A stretch of 64,000 nucleotides of DNA from Mycetocola lacteus (GTDB lineage Bacteria > Actinomycetota > Actinomycetes > Actinomycetales > Microbacteriaceae), in the NCBI RefSeq assembly GCF_003667575.1, contig NZ_RCUY01000015.1:62001-126000 (forward strand), written 5' to 3'. Positions 57,103 to 64,000 of this stretch are shown here, piece by piece. The stretch's first letter is position 1; each line of letters begins with the position of its first letter. Made by a program: the position numbers and the translations under genes. The notes under the pieces were generated by a model. It was given only the letters and a program-made list of their open reading frames with translations, had not been told where the DNA came from and did no database searches.

Positions 57103-59411
57103 CCCACACACCGTTCCCCACCGGCACCATCCTCGGCTATCCGCGGATCGGTCCGCGCCGTGAGCTCAAGCGCGCGGTCGAGGCCTTCTGGGCCGGCAAG
57201 ACCTCCGCCGAGGAGCTGGAGACCACCGCCCGCGAGCTGCGCGCCGGTACCCGCGAGCGCCTGGCCGCACTCGGCCTGGGCCGCGAGGACTCCTCGATCC
57301 CCGAGGCCTTCAGCTACTACGACCAGGTGCTGGACGCCGCCGTCACCGTGGGCGCGATCCCCACCCGCTTCGAGCGTCTCGTTGCCGAAGATGGCACCGT
57401 AGACCTCGCCGGCTACTTCACCATCGCCCGCGGTGAGGGCGCCGATGTGCCCGCCGAGATGACCAAGTGGTTCGATTCGAACTATCACTACCTGGTGCCC
57501 GAAATCGGCCCCGACACCACCTTCCACCTGGCCTCGCGTCGCCTGGTTAACGAGGTCATCGAAGCCCGCGAGCAGGGCTTTGTCACCCGCCCGGTGATCG
57601 TCGGCCCGGTCACCCTGCTGGCCCTCGCCAAGCCCGCCGTGGACGCCCCCGCCGGCTTCACCCCGATCTCGCGCCTCGACGACCTGCTGCCCGTCTACGC
57701 CGAACTGCTGGCCGCCCTGCACGCCGCCGGTGCCGAATGGGTGCAGCTGGATGAGCCGGCCCTGGTGAGCGAGAGCATCGAGGTGCCCCGCGCCGAGCTG
57801 CTGGCGGCCGCCACCCGCGCCTTCGAGGTGCTGGGAGGCGAGAGCGAACGTCCGCAGATCTTCGTAGCAGCCCCCTATAACGACCTCGGCGACGCCCTGC
57901 CGGTGCTGCTGAACAGCCCGGTTGAGGCGATCGGTGTGGACCTGGTCCGCGGCGCAGTGCCCACCGGTTTCGAAACCTCAAAGACCCTCGTCGGCGGCGT
58001 GATCGACGGTCACAACATCTGGCGCGGCGACCTCGCCGGTGCCTGGGAGACCCTGGAGAGCCTGCGCGCCCTGAGCCCCAACGTTGCCGTCTCCAGCTCG
58101 ACCAGCCTGTTCCACGTCCCGCAGGATGTGACAGTGGAAACCAAGCTCGACCCGCGCCTGGTCTCCTGGCTGGCCTTCGCCGACCAGAAGGTGGGACAGA
58201 TCGCCCTGCTCGCCACCGCCCTGACCGAGGGTCCCGTTGCGATCTCGGCCGAGCTGGCCGAGGCCACCGCCGCCCTCGCTGACCGCCACTCGGCGCCCGG
58301 CGTGCGCGACGGTGCCGTGCGTGAGCGCGCGGCCGCGCTGACCGACGCCGACTTCACCCGCGGCGACTACACCGAGCGCCTGAGCGCCCAGGATGCGGCG
58401 CTCGGCCTGCCCCCGCTGCCGACCACCACGATCGGTTCGTTCCCGCAGACCGGCGATATCCGCCGCGAGCGCGCCCGCTTCGCCCGTGGGGAAATCACCG
58501 AGGCCGAGTACCGCGGCGCGATGGAGGATGAGATCCGCCGCGTGGTTGACCTGCAGGAGGAGATCGGCCTGGACGTGCTGGTACACGGCGAGCCCGAGCG
58601 CAACGACATGGTCCAGTACTTCGCCGAGAACCTCGACGGTTTTGCCGTGACCGAGCTCGGCTGGGTGCAGAGCTACGGCAGCCGCTGTACGCGTCCGTCG
58701 CTGCTGTGGGGCGACGTGTCGCGTCCGGCACCGATCACCGTGGACTGGTCCACCTTCACCCAGTCCCTCACTGCCAAGCCGGTCAAGGGCATGCTGACCG
58801 GTCCGGTCACGATCCTCGCCTGGAGCTTTGTCCGCGATGACCAGCCGCTGGCCGACACCGCCAATCAGGTGGCCCTGGCCCTGCGCGACGAGATCGCCGA
58901 CCTGGAGGCCGCCGGCATCGGCATCATCCAGGTGGATGAGCCCGCGCTGCGCGAGCTGCTGCCGCTCAAGCTCGCCGACCAGCCCTCCTACCTCGACTGG
59001 TCAGTGGGATCCTTCCGCCTGGCCACCTCGGGCGTGGCCAAGGAAACCCAGATCCACACCCACCTCTGCTACTCGGAGTTTGGCGTGGTGATCGACGCGA
59101 TCAACCGACTGGACGCCGACGTGACCTCGATCGAGGCCGCCCGCTCCAAGATGGAGGTTGTGCCGGACATCGAGCGCTCGGGCTTTGGCCGCGGCATCGG
59201 ACCGGGCGTCTACGACATCCACTCGCCGCGCGTTCCCAGCGTGGACGAGGTCACCGAGCTGCTGCAGACCGCGCTGGGCTCGATCCCGCAGCGCCAGGTC
59301 TGGGTCAACCCGGACTGCGGCCTGAAGACCCGCGGCTATGACGAAACCGTGGACTCGCTGCGCAACATCCTGGCGGCAACCCGCACCGTGCGCGAGACGC
59401 TGAGCGCCTAG
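57099..59411 (+). CDS. metE: cobalamin-independent methionine synthase
   Basis: Transfers the methyl group of methyl-THF to homocysteine, using zinc. 770 residues, full length. Seen: GYPRIGPRRELKRAVEAFWAG (about 13-33), the middle TTTIGSFPQTGDIRRERARF, and the zinc ligands His 655 and Cys 657 in IHTHLCYSEF and Cys 740 in NPDCGLKTRG, plus DVTSIEAARSKM. Translationally coupled to metF. With MetY and PatB it completes homocysteine-to-methionine synthesis. Confidence 0.97.
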   Translation: MTHTPFPTGTILGYPRIGPRRELKRAVEAFWAGKTSAEELETTARELRAGTRERLAALGLGREDSSIPEAFSYYDQVLDAAVTVGAIPTRFERLVAEDGTVDLAGYFTIARGEGADVPAEMTKWFDSNYHYLVPEIGPDTTFHLASRRLVNEVIEAREQGFVTRPVIVGPVTLLALAKPAVDAPAGFTPISRLDDLLPVYAELLAALHAAGAEWVQLDEPALVSESIEVPRAELLAAATRAFEVLGGESERPQIFVAAPYNDLGDALPVLLNSPVEAIGVDLVRGAVPTGFETSKTLVGGVIDGHNIWRGDLAGAWETLESLRALSPNVAVSSSTSLFHVPQDVTVETKLDPRLVSWLAFADQKVGQIALLATALTEGPVAISAELAEATAALADRHSAPGVRDGAVRERAAALTDADFTRGDYTERLSAQDAALGLPPLPTTTIGSFPQTGDIRRERARFARGEITEAEYRGAMEDEIRRVVDLQEEIGLDVLVHGEPERNDMVQYFAENLDGFAVTELGWVQSYGSRCTRPSLLWGDVSRPAPITVDWSTFTQSLTAKPVKGMLTGPVTILAWSFVRDDQPLADTANQVALALRDEIADLEAAGIGIIQVDEPALRELLPLKLADQPSYLDWSVGSFRLATSGVAKETQIHTHLCYSEFGVVIDAINRLDADVTSIEAARSKMEVVPDIERSGFGRGIGPGVYDIHSPRVPSVDEVTELLQTALGSIPQRQVWVNPDCGLKTRGYDETVDSLRNILAATRTVRETLSA

Positions 59412-59422
59412 CCCACACCCAA

Positions 59423-59458
59423 GCGGCGGGGTCGGAGAGCATTCTCCGGCCCCGCCGC
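59423..59458 (+). terminator. terminator after metE
   Basis: GCGGCGGGGTCGGAGA pairs with TCTCCGGCCCCGCCGC (one mismatch) around a 4-nt loop, 12 nt past the stop. Confidence 0.8.
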
Positions 59459-59603
59459 CGCGTTGTAGGCGAGTGCATGGACGCGCATCCGCCGCCATGC
59501 TTCGGAGTGGAAACCTAGTGTGAGGCCGATGACGCTTCACACAGACCCGAAACACGGGGATCGGAAGCCTTTCCGAACACACAGGAATTACACACACTAT
59601 CCC

Positions 59604-59627
59604 CCCCTTGTGACCCCACACAAGGGG
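59604..59627. promoter_or_regulatory. probable HicB operator over the -35 box
   Basis: Perfect 9-bp inverted repeat CCCCTTGTG-acccca-CACAAGGGG. It contains the likely -35 (TTGTGA, 59608-59613). HicB antitoxins commonly repress their own operon through such sites. Confidence 0.6.
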
Positions 59628-59636
59628 ACATAGCGT
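59608..59636 (+). promoter_or_regulatory. hicAB promoter
   Basis: -35 TTGTGA and -10 TAGCGT (59631-59636) with 17 nt between; the ATG of hicA follows 6 nt later, so the message is leaderless for the toxin. Confidence 0.65.
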
Positions 59637-59642
59637 ACGATC

Positions 59643-59849
59643 ATGGTAAGAGCGGTCAAGCAACGAGAACTCGAGCGATTTCTCGCGTCCAGAAAATGGA
59701 CCCTACTGCGCACAAAGGGCGGACATAACGTGTGGGGCTCCCCGAACGGAACCGATTCGGTGGCGATCCCCACCCACGGGATAGTCTCCCCGGGAGTCGT
59801 GCGCCAGGTCATGAAAAAGCTGCCGGACACTCCCTCAAGTTGGAAATAG
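59643..59849 (+). CDS. hicA: HicA-type mRNA interferase toxin
   Basis: 68 residues, double-stranded-RNA-binding-like fold. Seen: RELERFLASRKWTLLRTKGGHNVWG, with the catalytic His 28 in the conserved G-G/S-H-x-x-W/Y motif, then PTHGIVSPGVVRQVMKKL. HicA cleaves mRNA and is held by HicB, encoded 13 nt downstream. Toxin-first order is the classical hicAB layout. The lack of a Shine-Dalgarno on the toxin and its presence on the antitoxin would favour excess antitoxin. Confidence 0.92.
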   Translation: MVRAVKQRELERFLASRKWTLLRTKGGHNVWGSPNGTDSVAIPTHGIVSPGVVRQVMKKLPDTPSSWK

Positions 59850-59862
59850 GAAGAAATCCACA

Positions 59863-60246
59863 ATGGCACATGAGTACAAAGCGACCGCCCGGCGTGAAGG
59901 CAAGTGGTGGATCATTACGGTTCCTGAGATCGATGCGGTCACACAGGCTCGTCACGTCCGAGAAATTCAGACAATGGCGGATGGCGTCGTGACGGCGATG
60001 CTTGATCTCGACGAGGGCGAGGCCACCGTCACCGTTAGCATCGAGATGCCCGCGAACGCCAAGGAAGCCTGGGAAGAAGCGGCACGCCTCCAGGCTCAGA
60101 GCGAACAGAGCAGTCAGCGAGCCGCCGCGCTGCGGCGCGAGGCCGTCCGGAATCTGCTGACCGAAGCGCAGCTCTCTCAGAGCGACGCCGGTGCCCTGCT
60201 CGGGCTCTCCTACCAGCGGGTGCAGCAGCTGGCGAAGACGGTCTAG
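59863..60246 (+). CDS. hicB: HicB-type antitoxin
   Basis: 127 residues. N-terminal partial-RNase-H-like HicB fold (about 1-58): YKATARREGKWWIITVPEIDAVTQA, then a charged helix (about 65-100) and a C-terminal HTH SQSDAGALLGLSYQRVQQLAK (about 105-125), the part that would bind the operator. AGGAAG ahead of ATG. Neutralises HicA and represses the operon. Confidence 0.88.
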   Translation: MAHEYKATARREGKWWIITVPEIDAVTQARHVREIQTMADGVVTAMLDLDEGEATVTVSIEMPANAKEAWEEAARLQAQSEQSSQRAAALRREAVRNLLTEAQLSQSDAGALLGLSYQRVQQLAKTV

Positions 60247-60307
60247 GCAACCGACAGGCCCGGCATCACCCTCCGCCCGTTTTTACCATTGGCGAAGCGG
60301 CGCTGGT

Positions 60308-60313
60308 TAGCGT
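60308..60313 (+). promoter_or_regulatory. -10 box of the CueP-like gene, leaderless
   Basis: TAGCGT, then 6 nt, then the ATG at 60320. Confidence 0.5.
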
Positions 60314-60319
60314 GAAGAC

Positions 60320-60922
60320 ATGTCGACGCACATCACAAAGGTTGCCCTGTCCGCCACACCGCTGCTGCTTGCGCTCACCCTCGGCCTCGCCGGGTGCACC
60401 GCCGACGCCGCGGCTCCCTCGTCACCGACCTCCGCCGGGGATGTCCACAGCACCCTTGCCACCCATGGGCTGGAGGGACTCGATGCCCGCGGAGTGATCG
60501 ACAAGCTGGAGGCGACCTCCCTGGATCAGCGCCCGCGCGATCTGATGGCCTCGGTGCGCCCGGCGACCCTGATGCTCACCGATCAGTCCGGGCAGACCTC
60601 CGAGCTGCCGATGCCAGCGGATGAGTTCTACCTGTCGGTCGCACCGTACCAAAACAGCTCACACGACTGTTTCTTCCACAGCCTCACCACGTGCCTCGGC
60701 GAGCTCCAGGATGCCGAGGTCGAGGTGACGGTCACCGACTCAACCGGCGAGAAGATCCTCGATCAGAAGCTCTCCACCAACAACAACGGCTTCGTCGGAA
60801 TCTGGCTCCCCCGCAACATCAGCGGAACCCTCACCATCTCCCAGGACGGAAAGTCCGCAACCACGCAGATCGCCACCGGTGATGAGGACCCCACCTGCCT
60901 CACCACCATGAAGCTCGGCTAG
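60320..60922 (+). CDS. CueP-family copper-binding lipoprotein
   Basis: 200 residues. Signal peptide with lipobox LAGC (Cys 26), a short linker, then the CueP domain. The three copper ligands of the family are present: Cys 117 and Cys 125 in HDCFFHSLTTCLGEL (C-x7-C), and Cys 193 in the terminal PTCLTTMKLG. NNNGFVGIWLPRNISGTLTI is also typical. Enterobacterial CueP is a soluble periplasmic copper store; here it is lipid-anchored. Convergent with proC, sharing the CTAG stop overlap. Copper regulation not visible. Confidence 0.87.
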   Translation: MSTHITKVALSATPLLLALTLGLAGCTADAAAPSSPTSAGDVHSTLATHGLEGLDARGVIDKLEATSLDQRPRDLMASVRPATLMLTDQSGQTSELPMPADEFYLSVAPYQNSSHDCFFHSLTTCLGELQDAEVEVTVTDSTGEKILDQKLSTNNNGFVGIWLPRNISGTLTISQDGKSATTQIATGDEDPTCLTTMKLG

Positions 60923-61761
60923 CTGCCGGCCGCGAGCTCCTTGGCCCGCGCCAGGGCGGCGTCGGTCGCCCGGATGAACATCTGGTCCAGACCGGCGTCG
61001 CTCATCACGGCGAGCGCACGCTCGGTGGTGCCCTTGGGGCTGGTGACGTTGATACGCAGCTGGGTCGGGGTCTGGTCCGATGCCGCCAGGAGTTCGGTGG
61101 CCCCGCGGAAGGTGCCCTGCACCAGCAGGTCGGCCTCTTCCGGGCTGAAACCCTTTTCGATCGCGGCGGCGGTGAGCGCCTCGATCAGCGCAAACACGTA
61201 GGCGGGGCCGGAGCCGGAGATGGTGCTGAGCGCGTCGATCCGGTCCTCGGCCACCTCAAGAACCTCGCCCACGGTCTCAAAGACCGCCCGCACGGCGGCC
61301 ATCGCGGCCGCATCGGCGCGGGTACCGGGGGCGATACCGGTAACGGCACGGCCCACCACGGCGGGGGTGTTCGGCATCGAGCGCACCACGATCGCGGTGT
61401 CCGGGAGAATCGACTCGAAGGTCGCGATGGTCACACCCGCGGCCAGGCTCACCACGATCGCGCCGGGCTTGAGCGCCGGAGCAATCTCGGCGAGCAGGTC
61501 CGGAACCATGCCGGGCTTCACACCGATCAGGATGATGTCGGCGCCGGCGGCGGCCTCACGGTTGCCCTCGGGGTTCTCGTTCAGCGCGACTCCGGTCACG
61601 CCCTCCAGCTTCGACAACGCCGCGGCTTTTTCCGGCGTGCGATTGGTCGCGATCACCGGGCTGGTGGCGGTGGCTCCCGAGGCGACGAGGCCGGAGAGAA
61701 TCGCCCCGCCCATCGAACCGGTACCGAGGAATGCGATGCTGGGTGCGTTCGTGGAGGTCAT
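60919..61761 (-). CDS. proC: pyrroline-5-carboxylate reductase
   Basis: Last step of proline synthesis. 280 residues. Seen: NAD(P) fold IAFLGTGSMGGAILSGL (about 9-25), GVKPGMVPDLLAEIAP, VRSMPNTPAVVGRAVTG (about 125-141), and the C-terminal dimer domain with ALSTISGSGPAYVFALIEAL (about 177-196) and RINVTSPKGTTERAL. TAGGAT lies 6 nt before the ATG (61768-61773), overlapping GGGGAG, so either leaderless or led initiation is possible. Confidence 0.96.
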   Translation of the reverse strand: MTSTNAPSIAFLGTGSMGGAILSGLVASGATATSPVIATNRTPEKAAALSKLEGVTGVALNENPEGNREAAAGADIILIGVKPGMVPDLLAEIAPALKPGAIVVSLAAGVTIATFESILPDTAIVVRSMPNTPAVVGRAVTGIAPGTRADAAAMAAVRAVFETVGEVLEVAEDRIDALSTISGSGPAYVFALIEALTAAAIEKGFSPEEADLLVQGTFRGATELLAASDQTPTQLRINVTSPKGTTERALAVMSDAGLDQMFIRATDAALARAKELAAGS

Positions 61762-61815
61762 CTCCCCATCCTAAATCCGCGCCGTGTGTGCATGCCCGCG
61801 TGGCGTGATTCGGAT

Positions 61816-61821
61816 TACCCT
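61816..61821 (+). promoter_or_regulatory. -10 box of the 167-residue membrane protein gene, leaderless
   Basis: TACCCT, then 6 nt, then the ATG at 61828. Confidence 0.45.
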
Positions 61822-61827
61822 GGGAGC

Positions 61828-62331
61828 ATGAACCTCGAGCCGCTACTGCTTCGCCTGGACCGTATCGCCGGTGGATCGCGCGCCTCCGAGCGCATCGCCG
61901 AGGAGGCTCGCACGCATCCGCGCACGGTGCGGGCATTCCGCGCGGTGACGATCCTGCTGCTGATCGAGCTGGTGCTCGGCATCGTCGCCGTGGTGATCGC
62001 GCTCGTCCTACTGGGCCGTGGCGAACACGTGCCGCTGTCGGTGTGGACACGCAGCGTGGTGGTGCTCGGCATGACCGCGACCCTGTTCTACTTCTCCTGG
62101 CGCGCGCAGCTGGGCTGGTCCTGGGGCTACTCACGGCTGCGCCTGTTCAGCAAGATTTTCCCGGTGGTGACCCTCGTGCTTGCGGCAATCCCCGGGTTCT
62201 ACCCGGTGTGGATGATCACCGAGCAGATCATCTTCAGCCTGATCCTGATCGGCGTGGCCGACTACCTCGACTCCGACCACATGCGCGACACCTTCCGTCG
62301 CCCGACCCCGCCGGCTACCGTGCAGGGCTAG
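61828..62331 (+). CDS. four-TM membrane protein of unknown function
   Basis: 167 residues. Cytosolic N-terminus (about 1-38), then helices about 39-62, 72-90, 108-124 and 126-145, and a short charged C-terminus (DYLDSDHMRDTFRRP). No enzyme motif. It lies 29 nt before the CDF transporter and may share transcripts with it, though that gene has its own promoter-like box. No family recognised. Confidence 0.78.
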   Translation: MNLEPLLLRLDRIAGGSRASERIAEEARTHPRTVRAFRAVTILLLIELVLGIVAVVIALVLLGRGEHVPLSVWTRSVVVLGMTATLFYFSWRAQLGWSWGYSRLRLFSKIFPVVTLVLAAIPGFYPVWMITEQIIFSLILIGVADYLDSDHMRDTFRRPTPPATVQG

Positions 62332-62360
62332 GATGTGATCCACCACACGAGGGGGATCAC
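62329..62360 (+). promoter_or_regulatory. promoter and operator-like repeat of the CDF gene
   Basis: TAGGAT (-10, 62329-62334) followed at the predicted start site by GTGATCC-N12-GGATCAC (62335-62360), a perfect 7-bp inverted repeat that also ends right at the ATG and could hide the GAGGGGG ribosome site. Confidence 0.45.
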
Positions 62361-63278
62361 ATGAGTACACAGGGCGGCAATCGCGCCATCATCGCGGCAC
62401 TGCTGGCGAACGTCGGCATCGCGCTGACCAAGTTCATCGCCTGGTTCTTCTCCGGCTCGGCGTCGATGCTCGCCGAGGGTGTGCACTCCCTCGCCGACTC
62501 GGGCAACCAGCTGCTGCTCCTGCTGGGCGGACGCAAGTCGCGCCGTCTGGCCGACGAGGAGCACCCGTTCGGGTACGGACGCGAGCGCTACGTCTACGCG
62601 TTTGTGGTCTCGATCATCCTGTTCTCAGTCGGTGGCGTGTTCTCGATCTATGAGGGCATCAACAAGCTCACCCACCCGCACGCCCTGGAAATGTGGTGGC
62701 TGCCGATGGTGGTGCTGACGGTAGCGATCGGGCTCGAGGGCTTCTCCCTGCGCACGGCGATCCGCGAGTCCAACCACACCCGCGGCACCCAGTCCTGGAT
62801 CCAGTTCATCCGCCGCGCCAAGGCCCCCGAGCTGCCCGTTGTCCTGCTGGAGGACGTGGCCGCGCTGATCGGTCTGGTCCTCGCCTTCCTCGGAGTCGGC
62901 CTCACCGTGATCACCGGCAATGCCACCTGGGATGCAATCGGCACGCTGGCCATTGGTGCGCTGCTGGTCCTGGTCGCGATCGTGCTGGGCATCGAAACCA
63001 AGAGTCTCCTGGTGGGCGAGGGCGCCACCGCCGAGCAGGCCACCGCGATCCGGGAAGCCATCGTGGCCGGGCCCGAAGCCGAGCGGATCATCCACCTGAA
63101 GACCCTCTACCTGGGACCCGAGGAGATCATGGTGGCGGCAAAGATCGCCGTGGATCCGGCCCGCACGGTTGCCCAGGTCTCCGAAAACATCAACGTGATC
63201 GAGGCCCGCATCCGCGCCGCCGAGCCCATGGCGCGCGTCATCTACCTCGAACCCGACGTGGATCGCGAGCGGGTTTAG
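62361..63278 (+). CDS. cation diffusion facilitator metal exporter
   Basis: 305 residues. CDF family: helix 2 with the metal-site ASMLAEGVHSLADSGNQLLLLLG (about 33-55; Glu/His-x3-Asp form), HPFGYGRERYVYAF (about 69-82), helix 5 with PVVLLEDVAALIGLVLAFLG (about 156-175; E-D-x3 form), and a cytosolic C-terminal domain (about 210-305; IHLKTLYLGPEEIMVAAKIAVD). The helix-2/helix-5 residues deviate from the canonical HD-HD zinc site, so Mn, Fe or another metal is possible. ATG preceded by GAGGGGG. Confidence 0.9.
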   Translation: MSTQGGNRAIIAALLANVGIALTKFIAWFFSGSASMLAEGVHSLADSGNQLLLLLGGRKSRRLADEEHPFGYGRERYVYAFVVSIILFSVGGVFSIYEGINKLTHPHALEMWWLPMVVLTVAIGLEGFSLRTAIRESNHTRGTQSWIQFIRRAKAPELPVVLLEDVAALIGLVLAFLGVGLTVITGNATWDAIGTLAIGALLVLVAIVLGIETKSLLVGEGATAEQATAIREAIVAGPEAERIIHLKTLYLGPEEIMVAAKIAVDPARTVAQVSENINVIEARIRAAEPMARVIYLEPDVDRERV

Positions 63279-63349
63279 GACGCTCAAAACCAAAGCCCGC
63301 CCGGCCCCGGACCGCGCCGAACCAGCGCCCGGCCTTCCGCTCCGCGCGG

Positions 63350-64000
<651 letters not shown>

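Overview
The window is high-GC DNA with dense, short-gapped operons, a complete menaquinone pathway, a bS22-type ribosomal microgene, PucR and FCD-GntR regulators, and many genes whose start codon sits 6-7 nt after a TANNNT box, as expected for leaderless mRNAs. Together this points to an actinobacterium, most likely Microbacteriaceae; the genus cannot be fixed from sequence reading alone.

Layout. 1-6.0 kb: GABA/putrescine catabolism on the minus strand (gabT, gabD and a gamma-aminobutyraldehyde dehydrogenase cut by the window edge), divergent from a PucR-type activator. 6.2-26.7 kb: an alpha/beta hydrolase, an FprA-type ferredoxin-NADP reductase, and the menaquinone genes (polyprenyl diphosphate synthase, menG, menF, menD, menA, menE, menB and, further on, menC). 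Embedded among them are an acyl-CoA-dehydrogenase-like flavoprotein, a PPK2 kinase, two tandem paralogous lipoproteins, and a gluconate/idonate cassette (gntK, SDR, idnD-like, FCD-GntR). 26.8-33.4 kb: a sigma factor fused to its own zinc-finger anti-sigma and an extracytoplasmic part, then the cytochrome c maturation operon (phosphatase, tlpA/resA, ccdA, resB, ccsB). 33.6-38.7 kb: asnS, a DoxX-DM13 pair divergent from a two-component system, and a peroxiredoxin. 38.8-43.5 kb: a LacI-controlled nucleoside/ribose regulon (nucleoside hydrolase, LacI repressor, MFS permease, ribokinase), with the same operator in opposite orientations at two promoters. 43.6-46.2 kb: a Dabb protein, a glutaredoxin, a visibly less GC-rich two-gene island (DUF6932-like nucleotidyltransferase plus an unrecognised 320-aa partner), and the bS22 microgene. 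46.3-49 kb: ArsR-type regulator and Trk/Ktr potassium uptake. 49-59.4 kb: sulfur amino acid metabolism (PatB C-S lyase, MetY, a luciferase-like monooxygenase/CMD/alkylhydroperoxidase trio, MetF, MetE). 59.6-64 kb: a HicAB toxin-antitoxin pair, CueP-like copper lipoprotein, proC, a membrane protein, a CDF metal exporter, tadA and the start of upp.

Functional links. Menaquinone and cytochrome c maturation genes together supply the aerobic respiratory chain. MetF gives methyl-THF to MetE, while MetY and PatB supply homocysteine. The nucleoside hydrolase, permease and ribokinase form one salvage route under one repressor.

The best candidates for something undescribed are the nucleotidyltransferase/unknown-partner pair at 44.4-45.8 kb, the sigma/anti-sigma fusion with its structured, ORF-containing leader at 26.7-28.6 kb, and the CMD-domain protein with a histidine-rich 12-residue tandem repeat at 53.3-54.1 kb. 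I saw no CRISPR array, rRNA, tRNA or insertion sequence.
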